A stretch of DNA of 64,000 nt, taken from the NCBI GenBank assembly GCA_014379405.1, contig JACMLU010000012.1, forward strand, positions 62,001-126,000, given 5' to 3'. The notes under the pieces were generated by a model, which saw only the letters and a list, made by a program, of their open reading frames with translations, searched no databases and was not told the DNA's origin. This DNA comes from Flavobacterium sp. GTDB lineage: Bacteria; Bacteroidota; Bacteroidia; Flavobacteriales; Flavobacteriaceae. The translations under genes were made by a program, and so were the position numbers. This document shows, piece after piece, positions 8,281 through 17,790 of this stretch; the stretch's first letter is position 1, and each line of letters starts with the position of its first letter.

Positions 8281-9648
8281 ATGAAAACTCAAATACTAAT
8301 ATTGACTCTGATGACTTCGGTGTTTGCAACACAAATGCAAGGGCAAAACAGAACCATCGTAAACGCAACCAACTCTGAAATTAGTGATAATTTGGATTTA
8401 AGAGTTGTTGCTTCACTTTTTGGAGATTCAAAAAACCTTCAAGATTTTGAAAGACAATTAAATGACCCTAAATTACAAATATCAAATTTAGATTTAAATA
8501 ATGACAACCAAGTTGATTACTTGCGAGTTATTGAGTCTGTAGAAAATAGAACACACATCGTTATCATACAATCAGTTCTGGATAGCGATGTATATCAAGA
8601 CGTAGCCACAATTGAGGTAGAAAAAGACAACTATAATAAAGTACATGTTCAAGTAGTTGGAAATACTTATATGTATGGTCCAAATTATATTTACGAACCC
8701 GTTTATTACGCTACTCCTCTTATTTATGCTTCGTTTTGGTTGTCCGGTTATCGTCCGTATTATTCTTCTTGGTCATGGAATTATTACCCAAGCTATTACT
8801 ATGCCTGGAATCCATACCCAGTTTTCAGATACAGAAATAATGTTAATTTTTGTCTAAATACCTATTATAGTTACAACAACTACAATTACGTAAACTATAG
8901 AAGAAGTAGTTATGCGGTAAATATTTACAATTCAAGACGTTCTAATGGATATGAAAGACAACATCCTAATTATTCTTTTGAAAGAAGAAATTCTAATGTA
9001 TCCAATCGTTATGAATTAGATCAAAAAAGAAACTCTCGAAATGGAGGTTCTAGAAATGAAGTTGGATATTCATCAAACAGAAACGAGTCTCCAAGAGTCT
9101 CAAATCAACAAAGAACAGAATCACAAAGAGGATATTCTCAAAACAGGAATGAGTCTTCAAGAACAACAACACAACCTCAAAGAGATTACTCTCAAAACAG
9201 AACTGAATCTCCAAGAGCAACAACACAACCTCAAAGAGATTACTCTCAAAACAGAACTGAATCTCCAAGAGCAGCAACACAACCTCAAAGAGATTATTCT
9301 CAAAACAGGAATGAGTCTCCAAGAGCAGCAACACAACCTCAAAGAGATTACTCTCAAAACAGAACTGAATCTCCAAGAGTAGCAACACAACCTCAAAGGG
9401 ATTATTCTCAAAACAGAACAGAATCTCCAAGAGCAACAGCACAACCTCAAAGAGATTATTCTCAAAACAGAACCGAATCTCCAAGAGCAGCAGCACAACC
9501 TCAAAGAGATTATTCTCAAAACAGATCAGAAACCCAAAGAGTATCCGCTCCGCAAAGAATGGAATCCAATAATGGAAATTCTTCTTCAAGAAATTCAGCT
9601 TCTGGTAATGGTAATAATTCTTCAAAAGGCGGTAACAGAAGATCATAA
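8281..9648 (+). CDS. Secreted Tyr-rich protein with 18-residue tandem repeats
   Basis: This 455-residue protein has a signal peptide (residues 1-21, ending MQGQ), a globular N-terminal part to about residue 135, and a strongly Tyr/Trp-rich stretch at about 140-200 (for example YYSSWSWNYYPSYYYAW). It ends in a hydrophilic tail made of QPQRDYSQNRTESPRATT-type units. Seven tandem 18-residue units begin at residue 298 and are preceded by degenerate ones. The tail is rich in Arg, Gln, Asn and Ser and should be disordered. No T9SS C-terminal domain is seen. Function is unknown; an envelope or matrix role is a guess. It is monocistronic with a terminator. Confidence 0.75.
   Translation: MKTQILILTLMTSVFATQMQGQNRTIVNATNSEISDNLDLRVVASLFGDSKNLQDFERQLNDPKLQISNLDLNNDNQVDYLRVIESVENRTHIVIIQSVLDSDVYQDVATIEVEKDNYNKVHVQVVGNTYMYGPNYIYEPVYYATPLIYASFWLSGYRPYYSSWSWNYYPSYYYAWNPYPVFRYRNNVNFCLNTYYSYNNYNYVNYRRSSYAVNIYNSRRSNGYERQHPNYSFERRNSNVSNRYELDQKRNSRNGGSRNEVGYSSNRNESPRVSNQQRTESQRGYSQNRNESSRTTTQPQRDYSQNRTESPRATTQPQRDYSQNRTESPRAATQPQRDYSQNRNESPRAATQPQRDYSQNRTESPRVATQPQRDYSQNRTESPRATAQPQRDYSQNRTESPRAAAQPQRDYSQNRSETQRVSAPQRMESNNGNSSSRNSASGNGNNSSKGGNRRS
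9172..9549 (+). repeat. Seven tandem 54-bp coding repeats
   Basis: The unit starts CAACCTCAAAGAGATTA and encodes QPQRDYSQNR followed by a variable TESPRA(T/A)T-like part. Seven copies lie in frame without spacers. Copies are nearly identical at the DNA level, with the last one diverged (SETQRVSA). Confidence 0.92.
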
Positions 9649-9667
9649 CAACTTTAATACATCATTT

Positions 9668-9693
9668 AAAACACGGTTCTTTCGACCGTGTTT
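9668..9693 (+). terminator. Terminator after the repeat protein gene
   Basis: AAACACGGT pairs with ACCGTGTTT around a 7-base loop and is followed by a run of T. Confidence 0.85.
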
Positions 9694-9743
9694 TTTTTAT
9701 TAAGTTTTTTTTATATATAAATCAATACTATTTTTAAAAAGAG

Positions 9744-9751
9744 TAAATTTG
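9744..9751 (+). promoter_or_regulatory. Promoter -7 box for kup
   Basis: TAAATTTG, an exact match to TAnnTTTG, 25 bases before the ATG. The short leader leaves no room for a c-di-AMP riboswitch. Confidence 0.5.
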
Positions 9752-9776
9752 GCAAGTTTTTTATATAGATATAAAT

Positions 9777-11738
9777 ATGAGTATTTCGCATAGGGACTTA
9801 CACAGTAAGTTAACATTAGGAGGTTTATTAATTTCATTAGGAATAATTTACGGTGATATTGGAACCTCTCCTCTATATGTAATGAAGGCCATCATTGGTA
9901 CCCACATTATAAATGCAGATATCGTCTTAGGAGGAATATCCTGTGTTTTCTGGACACTTACACTGCAAACAACCATCAAATATGTACTGATTACATTAAG
10001 TGCGGACAACCACGGTGAGGGAGGAATTTTTGCCTTATATGCCCTAGTCAAAAAAACAAAGATCAAATGGTTGATTGTCCCGGCAATCATTGGCGGTAGC
10101 GCCTTACTTGCCGATGGAATTATAACTCCTCCAATCTCTGTATCTTCAGCCGTTGAGGGAATCAAGACGTTTTATCCAAAAATAAACACAGTTCCCATCG
10201 TCATTGGAATTTTATTTATATTGTTTACCATACAGCAATTTGGTTCTAAATTGGTAGGTCGCTTTTTTGCACCACTGATGCTTCTTTGGTTTGGTATGCT
10301 TGGAGTTTTGGGTATCTTGCAAATAGTTCAGCATGCTGAAGTAATGAAAGCTCTTAATCCTTATTATGCCTATCATTTATTGACTATACATCCAGAAGGG
10401 TTTTATGTTTTAGGTTTTGTATTTCTTTGTACCACAGGAGCCGAAGCCTTATATTCGGATATGGGACATTGTGGACGAAAAAACATTAGGATCAGTTGGA
10501 TTTTTGTAAAAGCTACATTGGTTTTAAACTATTTTGGACAGGGAGCCTATTTAATTCACCACGAAGGAAAAACATTGATTGATTTAGGGGGCGAAAACGG
10601 AAATCCTTTCTATTTAATAATGGCCGATTGGTTTCAACCCATTGGAATTGTAATTGCAACCTTGGCAGCGGTAATTGCATCACAAGCATTGATAAGTGGT
10701 TCGTTTACTTTAATAAATGAAGCCATGCGATTAAATTTCTGGCCAAAAGTAAAAATAAAATACCCATCAGAATTAAAAGGACAATTGTACATACCGTCAA
10801 TCAACTGGTTGTTGTTTCTTGGATGTGTCGGAGTTGTTTTGCACTTTGAAAAATCAAGCAATATGGAGCATGCCTACGGTTTGGCCATCATATTGTGTAT
10901 GATAATGACCACGATATTGCTCAATTTTTATATGATAATGAAAAGAGTTAGACTGTACTTTATGACCCCCTTGATAACCATTTATTTAACCATTGAATTT
11001 GGTTTCTTAATCGCCAATGTCACCAAATTTGCAGAAGGTGGTTATGTTACATTAATAATTGCTTCTATACTTATTTCAATAATGACCATTTGGTATTATG
11101 CCAAGAAAATTAACAAAAGCTACACCCAAATTGTTAAAATTGAAGATTACAAAAAAGTATTATTGGAATTAAGTGATGATTTATCAATTCCAAAATATGC
11201 CACCCATTTAATATATATGACAAATGCTGGCAGAACAGATGAAATTGAGGAGAAAGTGATGTATTCCATATTACGAAAAAGACCAAAAAGAGCCGATATA
11301 TATTGGTTTGTACACGTCAATATTTTAAATGAACCTTATAAAACTGAATATAAAGTAACCGAAATTATTGATGATACTTTATTTAGAGTCGATTTTAATT
11401 TAGGTTTTAGAGAACCTACAAAAATAAGCTTGATGTTCAAAGAAGTAATCAAGGATATGGTGAAAAAAGGGGAAGTTGATGTTACCAGTAGATATGAATC
11501 TTTGAATAAAAACAATATCATTGGTGATTTCAAATTTGTATTGTCCGAAAAATATTTATCCAATGACAGTGATTTAACTTTCTTCGAAAAAATAATAATG
11601 AACTCCTACTTCTTCATCAAAAAAGTAAGTTTGTCTGAAGAAAGTGCATTTGGATTGGATAGTGGTTCCGTAAAAATAGAGAAATTTCCAATGGTGCTTC
11701 ACGCTCCAGAAAATATTCCTTTAACCAGGATTCAATAA
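9777..11738 (+). CDS. kup: Kup-family potassium uptake transporter
   Basis: This 653-residue protein has the Kup/HAK/KT hallmark GIIYGDIGTSPLYVMKAI near residue 22, whose Asp and Gly-Thr-Ser take part in K+ binding and proton coupling. Further family motifs are DNHGEGGIFALYALV near residue 77 and TTGAEALYSDMGHCG near residue 220. About twelve hydrophobic helices fill residues 15-450, followed by a soluble cytoplasmic domain to the C terminus. It imports K+ with H+ across the inner membrane. It has its own -7 box and a hairpin terminator, so it is monocistronic. Confidence 0.93.
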   Translation: MSISHRDLHSKLTLGGLLISLGIIYGDIGTSPLYVMKAIIGTHIINADIVLGGISCVFWTLTLQTTIKYVLITLSADNHGEGGIFALYALVKKTKIKWLIVPAIIGGSALLADGIITPPISVSSAVEGIKTFYPKINTVPIVIGILFILFTIQQFGSKLVGRFFAPLMLLWFGMLGVLGILQIVQHAEVMKALNPYYAYHLLTIHPEGFYVLGFVFLCTTGAEALYSDMGHCGRKNIRISWIFVKATLVLNYFGQGAYLIHHEGKTLIDLGGENGNPFYLIMADWFQPIGIVIATLAAVIASQALISGSFTLINEAMRLNFWPKVKIKYPSELKGQLYIPSINWLLFLGCVGVVLHFEKSSNMEHAYGLAIILCMIMTTILLNFYMIMKRVRLYFMTPLITIYLTIEFGFLIANVTKFAEGGYVTLIIASILISIMTIWYYAKKINKSYTQIVKIEDYKKVLLELSDDLSIPKYATHLIYMTNAGRTDEIEEKVMYSILRKRPKRADIYWFVHVNILNEPYKTEYKVTEIIDDTLFRVDFNLGFREPTKISLMFKEVIKDMVKKGEVDVTSRYESLNKNNIIGDFKFVLSEKYLSNDSDLTFFEKIIMNSYFFIKKVSLSEESAFGLDSGSVKIEKFPMVLHAPENIPLTRIQ

Positions 11739-11761
11739 GCAAGATTTTCTATTAAAAATTC

Positions 11762-11792
11762 AAAAAACACTGTCAAATAAACAGTGTTTTTT
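11762..11792 (+). terminator. Terminator of kup
   Basis: AAAAAACACTGT and ACAGTGTTTTTT pair around the loop CAAATAA, followed by further T residues. Confidence 0.87.
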
Positions 11793-11820
11793 TTGTAAAA
11801 AATATTAAATCAATTAGTAG

Positions 11821-11828
11821 TACCTTTG
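11821..11828 (+). promoter_or_regulatory. Promoter -7 box for the rRNA methyltransferase gene
   Basis: TACCTTTG is an exact TAnnTTTG match 17 bases before the ATG at 11846, predicting a leader of only about ten bases. Confidence 0.55.
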
Positions 11829-11845
11829 CACCTCAATTATTTAAA

Positions 11846-13102
11846 ATGAGATTACACAGAAATTTAGTTTACACCACCATCGACGCTTTAAATGCAATTT
11901 TCAACGAAGGCGAATATGCTGACAAAGTGGTAGCAAGATCCTTGAAAAAAGACAAACGTTGGGGAAGCTCCGATAGAAAATTTGTTGCCGAAACCATCTA
12001 TGAAATTGTACGTTGGAAAAGATTATACGCAGAAATTGCCGAAGTAAAAGAACCTTACGACAGAGATAATATTTGGAGAATGTTCTCGGTTTGGGCGGTA
12101 TTGAGAGGCTATCCTATCCCCGATTGGCGTCAATTGGAAGGAACTCCAGAAAGAAAAATAAAAGGACGTTTTGACGAACTTTCAAAAATTAGAACACTAA
12201 AAGAATCTATCCCAGATTGGATGGACGAATTGGGAGTGAAAGAACTGGGCGAAAAAGTATGGGCTAAAGAAATTGCAGCACAAAACCAACCTGCCAAAGT
12301 AATCCTTAGAACGAATACCCTTAAAACGACCAAAGAACAATTAAGAGCCATCTTGATGGACTTGAATATTGAAACCGGCTATTTAAAAGATCAACCAGAT
12401 GCTTTGGTTTTGAAAGAAAGAGCTAACGTTTTCTTGACCGATGCTTTCAAACAAGGTTTTTTTGAAGTGCAAGATGCCAATTCACAATTGGTCGCTGCCT
12501 TCCTTGACGTAAAACCTGGAATGCGAGTGGTAGACACTTGTGCTGGCGCTGGTGGAAAAACATTGCATATAGCCGCTTTGATGGAAAACAAAGGACAATT
12601 GATTGCTATGGATTTATACGAGAGTAAATTGAAACAATTGAAATTGAGAGCCAAAAGAGATGGTGCTTTTAATATCGAATACCGAATTATCGACACAACC
12701 AAAGTCATCAAAAAACTACACGAAAAAGCAGATAGAGTTTTGATTGATGCTCCTTGTAGCGGTTTAGGAGTTTTAAAAAGAAATCCTGATGCTAAATGGA
12801 AATTGCAACCAGAATTTATCGATAATATTCGTAAAGTACAAGCTGAAGTTTTAGAAAGCTATTCCAAGATTGTAAAACCAGGTGGAAAATTAGTTTATGC
12901 AACATGTTCTGTTTTACCTTCAGAAAATCAAGAACAGGTTCAAAAATTCTTGACTACAGAAATTGGAAAACAATTCGATTTTATAAAAGACAAAAAAATA
13001 TTGGCTTCTGAGTCAGGTTTTGATGGATTCTATATGGCTTTATTGGAACGTAAAGAAAGTATAGACCAAATAGAAAAAAGAATACAGAAAGAAGTAGAAT
13101 AG
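11846..13102 (+). CDS. rRNA (cytosine-C5) methyltransferase, RsmB/NOL1-NOP2-Sun family
   Basis: This 418-residue protein has an N-terminal NusB-like helical domain (to about residue 140) and a C-terminal SAM-dependent m5C methyltransferase domain. The SAM loop is DTCAGAGGKTLHIAALM near residue 230. The two catalytic cysteines lie in DAPCSGLGVLKRNP (motif IV, near 302) and VYATCSVLPSENQ (motif VI, near 353). It methylates a cytosine in 16S rRNA in the RsmB subfamily; the exact target in this phylum cannot be fixed from sequence. It is monocistronic, ending at a long bidirectional terminator. Confidence 0.87.
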   Translation: MRLHRNLVYTTIDALNAIFNEGEYADKVVARSLKKDKRWGSSDRKFVAETIYEIVRWKRLYAEIAEVKEPYDRDNIWRMFSVWAVLRGYPIPDWRQLEGTPERKIKGRFDELSKIRTLKESIPDWMDELGVKELGEKVWAKEIAAQNQPAKVILRTNTLKTTKEQLRAILMDLNIETGYLKDQPDALVLKERANVFLTDAFKQGFFEVQDANSQLVAAFLDVKPGMRVVDTCAGAGGKTLHIAALMENKGQLIAMDLYESKLKQLKLRAKRDGAFNIEYRIIDTTKVIKKLHEKADRVLIDAPCSGLGVLKRNPDAKWKLQPEFIDNIRKVQAEVLESYSKIVKPGGKLVYATCSVLPSENQEQVQKFLTTEIGKQFDFIKDKKILASESGFDGFYMALLERKESIDQIEKRIQKEVE

Positions 13103-13117
13103 ATTATAGACTTCATA

Positions 13118-13157
13118 ATTCATAAAAAAATCCTCAACTGAGGATTTTTTTATGAAT
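13118..13157. terminator. Long perfect bidirectional terminator
   Basis: An 18-bp arm at 13118-13135 (ending AAAAAATCCTC) is perfectly complementary to 13140-13157, with a 4-base AACT loop. It sits between convergent genes with A and T tracts on both sides. Confidence 0.9.
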
Positions 13158-13171
13158 GATTTAAATGGGGT

Positions 13172-14821
13172 TTAATTGCTTTTCACCACATTCACATAAA
13201 AATTCTTGTCTACTTCCAATTTCAAATTTTTAGGTGTTTTTAGCATAACAATCCATTCTGCTTGAGGGTTAATCCATTGTTCTTTTCCGTTTAAGGTTAC
13301 TTTTACTGGCATATTGAAATCGGGAACACAATTGACCCAACGGTATTCTAGATTGTTGCCTTGAACTTTATATTCGAATGTAGGGATTCTGATGTCTCTC
13401 AAATATTGGTCAAAAAAGGATTTCAAATCGAGTCCAATTTGTTGACTTAAATAATCCTCGATTTGCTTGGTGGTAACGGTTTGGTGGTAAAAAGTGCTGT
13501 TCAAACCTCTTAATATCGATCTCCATTTTTCGTCATCATTCACTATTTGGCGTAGCATGTGTAAAATATTGGCTCCTTTATTATACAAATCAGCGCCTTC
13601 CCTGTTTACATCATATTGGCCAATCATTTGGCTTTTGTTTTCAATTTCGTTTCGCTGTCCTCTTACATATTCAGCGCCAGCTTCTTTGCCGTAATAATAT
13701 TCCACAAAAAGATTTTCGGAATAGCAGGTAAAACTCTCGTGTATCCACATATCAGCGATATCTTTGTAGGTGATATTGTTGGCAAACCACTCGTGACCCG
13801 ATTCGTGAACAATGATGTAATCGAATTTCAATCCCCAACCAGACTCGCTTCGATCACTTCCCAAATAGCCATTTTGATAGCCGTTGCCATAAGTAACACT
13901 GCTTTGGTGTTCCATTCCCAAATACGGCGCTTCAACGAGTTTGTAACTGTCTTCATAAAAAGGATAAGGACCAAACCAATGTTCGAAAGCTTTTAGCATT
14001 CGTGGTACTTCCTTGAAATGTGTTTTGGCTTTGTCCAAATTATCTCGCAAGACATAATAATCACAATCCAAATCGCCTTTTTCGCCTTTATAAACTTCAG
14101 AAAATGAGAGATAATCGCCAATGTTTATATTCACACCATAATTATTGATTGGATTAGAAACATACCAATTGAACGTTCTGGTGCCATCCTTCAAATCAAT
14201 TACGCTTTGCAAACGACCATTTGAAACATCAGTCAAATCCTTGGGAACATTCACACTGATAAGCATATCGTCCACTTCGTCGTACATATGATCTTTGTTG
14301 GGCCACCAAACGCTGGCGCCCAATCCTTGACAAGTCGAAGCAATAAAAGGATTTCCGTTTGCATCTTTTTTCCAAGTAATTCCTCCGTCCCAAGGCGGGT
14401 TCACGGCAATTTTAGGTTTACCGCCATAAAATACGATGAGTTCTTTATTCTCTCCTACATTTTGAGGTGCCTTCAATTGGATAAAAAATGCGTTGCCGTC
14501 TCTTGTGTATTTTAACTCTTTACCGTCTTGTGTCACTTTGTAAATCTCCATAGGTTTTTGCAAATCAATCTGCATTCTATTGGACGGCTTCAAAACCTGG
14601 TAACAAATGGTATTGGAACCCGAAATGATACTGTCAGCTGGATTTACCTTGATGTCCAAACGATATTGCTTCACGTCCCACCACGCTCTTTCTGGAGTAA
14701 TACTTCCTCTTAAAGTGTCCTGATGCGTGAAAATTTCTTCTTTATTTTCAAGAAGTCCTTGTGCTTTTACACCATTAAAAAGCAATAAGAAGAAACAAAA
14801 AAAACTTAAATATCTTTTCAT
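13172..14821 (-). CDS. Secreted M1-family zinc metallopeptidase (aminopeptidase N-like)
   Basis: This 549-residue protein has a signal peptide (residues 1-20, ending GVKAQ) and the M1 zinc signature HESGH near residue 338, followed after exactly 18 residues by the third ligand Glu in WIHESF. The substrate-anchoring loop is GMEHQS near residue 307, replacing the canonical GAMEN. A Tyr-containing region with ADLYNKGANILHML follows. It is shorter than PepN because the C-terminal helical domain is absent, as in many Bacteroidota M1 proteins. It probably trims peptides in the periplasm or outside the cell. Confidence 0.88.
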   Translation of the reverse strand: MKRYLSFFCFFLLLFNGVKAQGLLENKEEIFTHQDTLRGSITPERAWWDVKQYRLDIKVNPADSIISGSNTICYQVLKPSNRMQIDLQKPMEIYKVTQDGKELKYTRDGNAFFIQLKAPQNVGENKELIVFYGGKPKIAVNPPWDGGITWKKDANGNPFIASTCQGLGASVWWPNKDHMYDEVDDMLISVNVPKDLTDVSNGRLQSVIDLKDGTRTFNWYVSNPINNYGVNINIGDYLSFSEVYKGEKGDLDCDYYVLRDNLDKAKTHFKEVPRMLKAFEHWFGPYPFYEDSYKLVEAPYLGMEHQSSVTYGNGYQNGYLGSDRSESGWGLKFDYIIVHESGHEWFANNITYKDIADMWIHESFTCYSENLFVEYYYGKEAGAEYVRGQRNEIENKSQMIGQYDVNREGADLYNKGANILHMLRQIVNDDEKWRSILRGLNSTFYHQTVTTKQIEDYLSQQIGLDLKSFFDQYLRDIRIPTFEYKVQGNNLEYRWVNCVPDFNMPVKVTLNGKEQWINPQAEWIVMLKTPKNLKLEVDKNFYVNVVKSN

Positions 14822-14993
14822 GTTATTTATTTAACTCAAAAACGCAAAGAAAAAAATTATCGCTAAAGTTTTGAATTTAAGTTCGTAAAGTGAAAAAAAA
14901 CTTTTTATAAATTATTATTTTCTTGAAAACCTTTGTGGCCTTAAAACCAAACAATACCATATCACTTTGTGTCTTTGAGGTAAAAATTACTGA

Positions 14994-16208
14994 TTAATGC
15001 AATTTCGAAACCTTCTTTTGTTCTACAACTGCTGCAAAATCATTAGACAAACGATTGGTATAATCATCCAATAACTCCAAAACTCTTTCGCTTGAATCAG
15101 ATTTCACGATTAATCCGGCGTGATAATCTAAAGGAACTCTAAAACAAACTTCCGGATCCGAAAAAGAGGATAAATCAGGATGTTGAAATTTCGATAAAGT
15201 CAACACAATTCCTGCATATTCTTTTTTGATATTTGGCAAAGTGTATTTGGTTTCTTTAACCAATGAATCTTCAATGGCTGCCCATTCCTTCCAAAGATTG
15301 ATGTTCGATGCTTCGGCAACCATTTCGGCGATATGTGCGCCACCAACTCGGGAAGAAGTTTCCAGAAAATAAATTTTTCCGTCGTCCTTGCATTTGATGT
15401 ATTCCGAATGAGCTGCTCCGTGTTTCAATCCAAAACCTTTGATTACTTGTTCATTTACTGCCTTAATGGCTTTGTCATCTTCGGAATCGTATGGAATATT
15501 GGCAGTTCTAAAAATTCCACCACCTTGCGAAATTTCCATTGGAGTCGCCAAATATTTTGAAGTGATGCTAAACAAGATTTTGCCATTCAAAACCAAACTA
15601 TCGCTATGGTACACATCGCCGGGACGGAATTGTTCCACTAAATATTTGAACCGATTGTTCACCATTTCGTTGATATGAATCCAAAGACTTTCTTTGTCGT
15701 ACACTTTTATAATTCCCACAGACGAAGCTTCGGAACGCGGTTTCAAAACCCAGGGAGGCGAAATCGTGTCGGCAAAAGTATTGATGTCGTGATCATTAAA
15801 CAACGAACAAAAATTAGGATTCGAAATTCCGCAACTTTTGGCTCGCATTCGCATTGCCAATTTATCCCTGAAATAACGTCCTGTAGTTTGTCCCATTCCG
15901 GCAATCCGAAGATTTTCGCGCAAATAAGTTGCTTTTTCCACATCATAATCATCCAAAGCCACGATGGCATCAATGGTATTGGATTTCATCAAATTGCCAA
16001 CTCCAAGTAAAAGATGATCCAAATTCCAATCGGTGTCCTGCCCTTCCATAAAAAATATTTCATCAATATATTCGGTTGGCCAAGGCTTATCCCGCAGTTT
16101 CTCGCTAGTAATGAGAAACACTTTGTTGCCTAATTTTTTTAATTCAATCAAAAAATCGGCACCCTTGAAAAAATTAGAAACACAAATGAAGGTTTTAGCA
16201 GTTTTCAT
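14994..16208 (-). CDS. ATP-grasp ligase of the carboxylate-amine type
   Basis: This 404-residue protein has a pre-ATP-grasp Rossmann half (FKGADFLIELKKLGNKVFLI) and the ATP-grasp core. The ATP lysine and Gly-rich loop lie in PPWVLKPRSEASSVGI near residue 152, YLVEQFRPGDVYH follows, and the Mg-binding segment is IYFLETSSRVGGAH near residue 283. Members join a carboxylate to an amine or thiol through an acyl phosphate; L-amino acid ligases that make dipeptides are one branch. Only 28 bases separate it from the upstream M17 aminopeptidase gene, so they are surely co-transcribed. The substrate is unknown. Confidence 0.8.
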   Translation of the reverse strand: MKTAKTFICVSNFFKGADFLIELKKLGNKVFLITSEKLRDKPWPTEYIDEIFFMEGQDTDWNLDHLLLGVGNLMKSNTIDAIVALDDYDVEKATYLRENLRIAGMGQTTGRYFRDKLAMRMRAKSCGISNPNFCSLFNDHDINTFADTISPPWVLKPRSEASSVGIIKVYDKESLWIHINEMVNNRFKYLVEQFRPGDVYHSDSLVLNGKILFSITSKYLATPMEISQGGGIFRTANIPYDSEDDKAIKAVNEQVIKGFGLKHGAAHSEYIKCKDDGKIYFLETSSRVGGAHIAEMVAEASNINLWKEWAAIEDSLVKETKYTLPNIKKEYAGIVLTLSKFQHPDLSSFSDPEVCFRVPLDYHAGLIVKSDSSERVLELLDDYTNRLSNDFAAVVEQKKVSKLH

Positions 16209-16236
16209 ATACGGGAATTTATTTGTTAGCGGTCAT

Positions 16237-17667
16237 TTATAAATTTTCAATGAATTTAGTCAATAAATGAACACCATAAGCGGTGGCGTGTTTACTTTTT
16301 GCAAATTCGTCATCGCCAAAGGCAACACCGGCAATATCAAGATGCGCCCAAGCTTTGTGTTTTTCGGTAAAATATTCCAAAAACTTGGCTGCACTGATTG
16401 CTCCAGCAACGGGTTTTCCACTATAATTTTTTACGTCGGCAATGTCACTTTCGATGTCCGGTTTGTAGCAATCCCAAAGCGGCAATTGCCAAAGTCTTTC
16501 ACCAACAGCATCTCCAGATTCTTGTAATTTCTTCGAAACAACTTCATTACTGGTGAACAAGGCGGCACATTCGTAACCAAAAGTCCCAACGGCACTTCCC
16601 GTCAAAGTCGCAACATCAACAATATATTCAGGTTTAAAATTTTTGATTAAATACGATAATCCATCCGCCAAAACCAATCTTCCTTCGGCATCCGTGTCAA
16701 TAATTTCTATTGAAGTTCCGTTATACGAATGAATAACATCACTAGGCACAAACGATTTGGCATCCACTGCATTTTCGGCACAAGGTACAATGGCCGTGAC
16801 TTTTACGGGCAATTTCAAGTCGGCAATCAACTGCATAGCTCCAAAAACGGCCGCTCCACCAGCCATATCACATTTCATATGCAGCATTCCGGAAGTCTTG
16901 ATATTCAAACCTCCGGTATCGAAAGTGATTCCTTTTCCCACCAATCCAACGTGTTTGGTTTTGTCATTTGCATTTTCGGGAACATAATTCATGATAACGA
17001 ATTGTGGTTCGTTTTCGCTCCCTTTTCCAACGGATAAAAAAGCCCCCAAACCGGCAATTTTAGAAGCTTCGAAACCCAAAACTTCCACCTCAAAACCAAA
17101 TTTTTTTCCTGTTTCGTTTGCCCAGTTTGACAAATATTTTGGTGTAACTTTATTGGGAGGCAAATCGACCAAACGAAGAATTTCAAGTTGGGCATCTGCA
17201 ATTTTTAGACCTTTAGCCACCGATTCAGAATAATCCTTTTTGGACAATAACGACAACTCAAAACCTTCCTTCAAAAAGGGATGTATTTCTGTTTTTTTAA
17301 AATGCCCTAAATTATATGTTCCTAAATACAATCCAGAAATAGTAGCTTCGACTTGTTCCGCCATGAATTGTTCCGGTAAAACCAAAGCTATATTAGAGCA
17401 AAAAAATTCTTTTTGTTTGGAAGAAATTCTTCGGAAAATGGTTTTCAAAGATTTATAATCTATGTCTTTTCCCAACCCAATAAATATATGGGTACAATCG
17501 TATTTTTCGACTACATAATGAGTGTCTTTTTTCCCATAAAACACTTTTGAATGAACAGAAACTCCGTGAAATTCAATTGGAACAAGACTTTTTGAATAAG
17601 TTTCAAAAACGGGAATTAAAATAGTTCCTGTAAAATTATCGAGGTTTTTAATTGTATTTGTTTTCAT
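16237..17667 (-). CDS. M17-family leucyl aminopeptidase
   Basis: This 476-residue protein shows the conserved C-terminal catalytic domain of M17 peptidases. It has VGKGITFDTGGLNIK near residue 243 (metal Lys and Asp), MKCDMAGGAAVFGAM, and the signature DTDAEGRLVLADGLSYL near residue 320. The canonical first Asn of NTDAEGRL is Asp here. The bicarbonate-binding Arg of AEGR and the metal ligands are kept. M17 enzymes are two-metal, hexameric cytosolic aminopeptidases; no signal peptide is present. It lies directly upstream of the ATP-grasp ligase gene. Confidence 0.88.
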   Translation of the reverse strand: MKTNTIKNLDNFTGTILIPVFETYSKSLVPIEFHGVSVHSKVFYGKKDTHYVVEKYDCTHIFIGLGKDIDYKSLKTIFRRISSKQKEFFCSNIALVLPEQFMAEQVEATISGLYLGTYNLGHFKKTEIHPFLKEGFELSLLSKKDYSESVAKGLKIADAQLEILRLVDLPPNKVTPKYLSNWANETGKKFGFEVEVLGFEASKIAGLGAFLSVGKGSENEPQFVIMNYVPENANDKTKHVGLVGKGITFDTGGLNIKTSGMLHMKCDMAGGAAVFGAMQLIADLKLPVKVTAIVPCAENAVDAKSFVPSDVIHSYNGTSIEIIDTDAEGRLVLADGLSYLIKNFKPEYIVDVATLTGSAVGTFGYECAALFTSNEVVSKKLQESGDAVGERLWQLPLWDCYKPDIESDIADVKNYSGKPVAGAISAAKFLEYFTEKHKAWAHLDIAGVAFGDDEFAKSKHATAYGVHLLTKFIENL

Positions 17668-17790
17668 ATGTTACACTTATTGTTTTTTATTGGTCATATG
17701 TAATTGCTTTGCCAGTTCTCTGAAGCTCGAGTCGCATATCAACATTGGTGTTTCAGCTATTATCGGTTATGCTCATTTCATTGTTTATTT

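Noticed and set aside
9050..9646. 198- and 120-codon reverse-strand ORFs over the coding repeats
   Set aside because: They are antisense shadows of the tandem repeats, with compositions (Cys/Leu/Phe runs) unlike real proteins and no signals of their own.
9649..9776. c-di-AMP riboswitch before kup
   Set aside because: The leader after the -7 box is only about 20 bases, too short for the aptamer.
14822..14993. Possible small gene between the M1 peptidase and ATP-grasp genes
   Set aside because: The spacer is low-complexity AT-rich DNA with CTTTGTG words typical of Flavobacterium intergenic filler; no supported frame.
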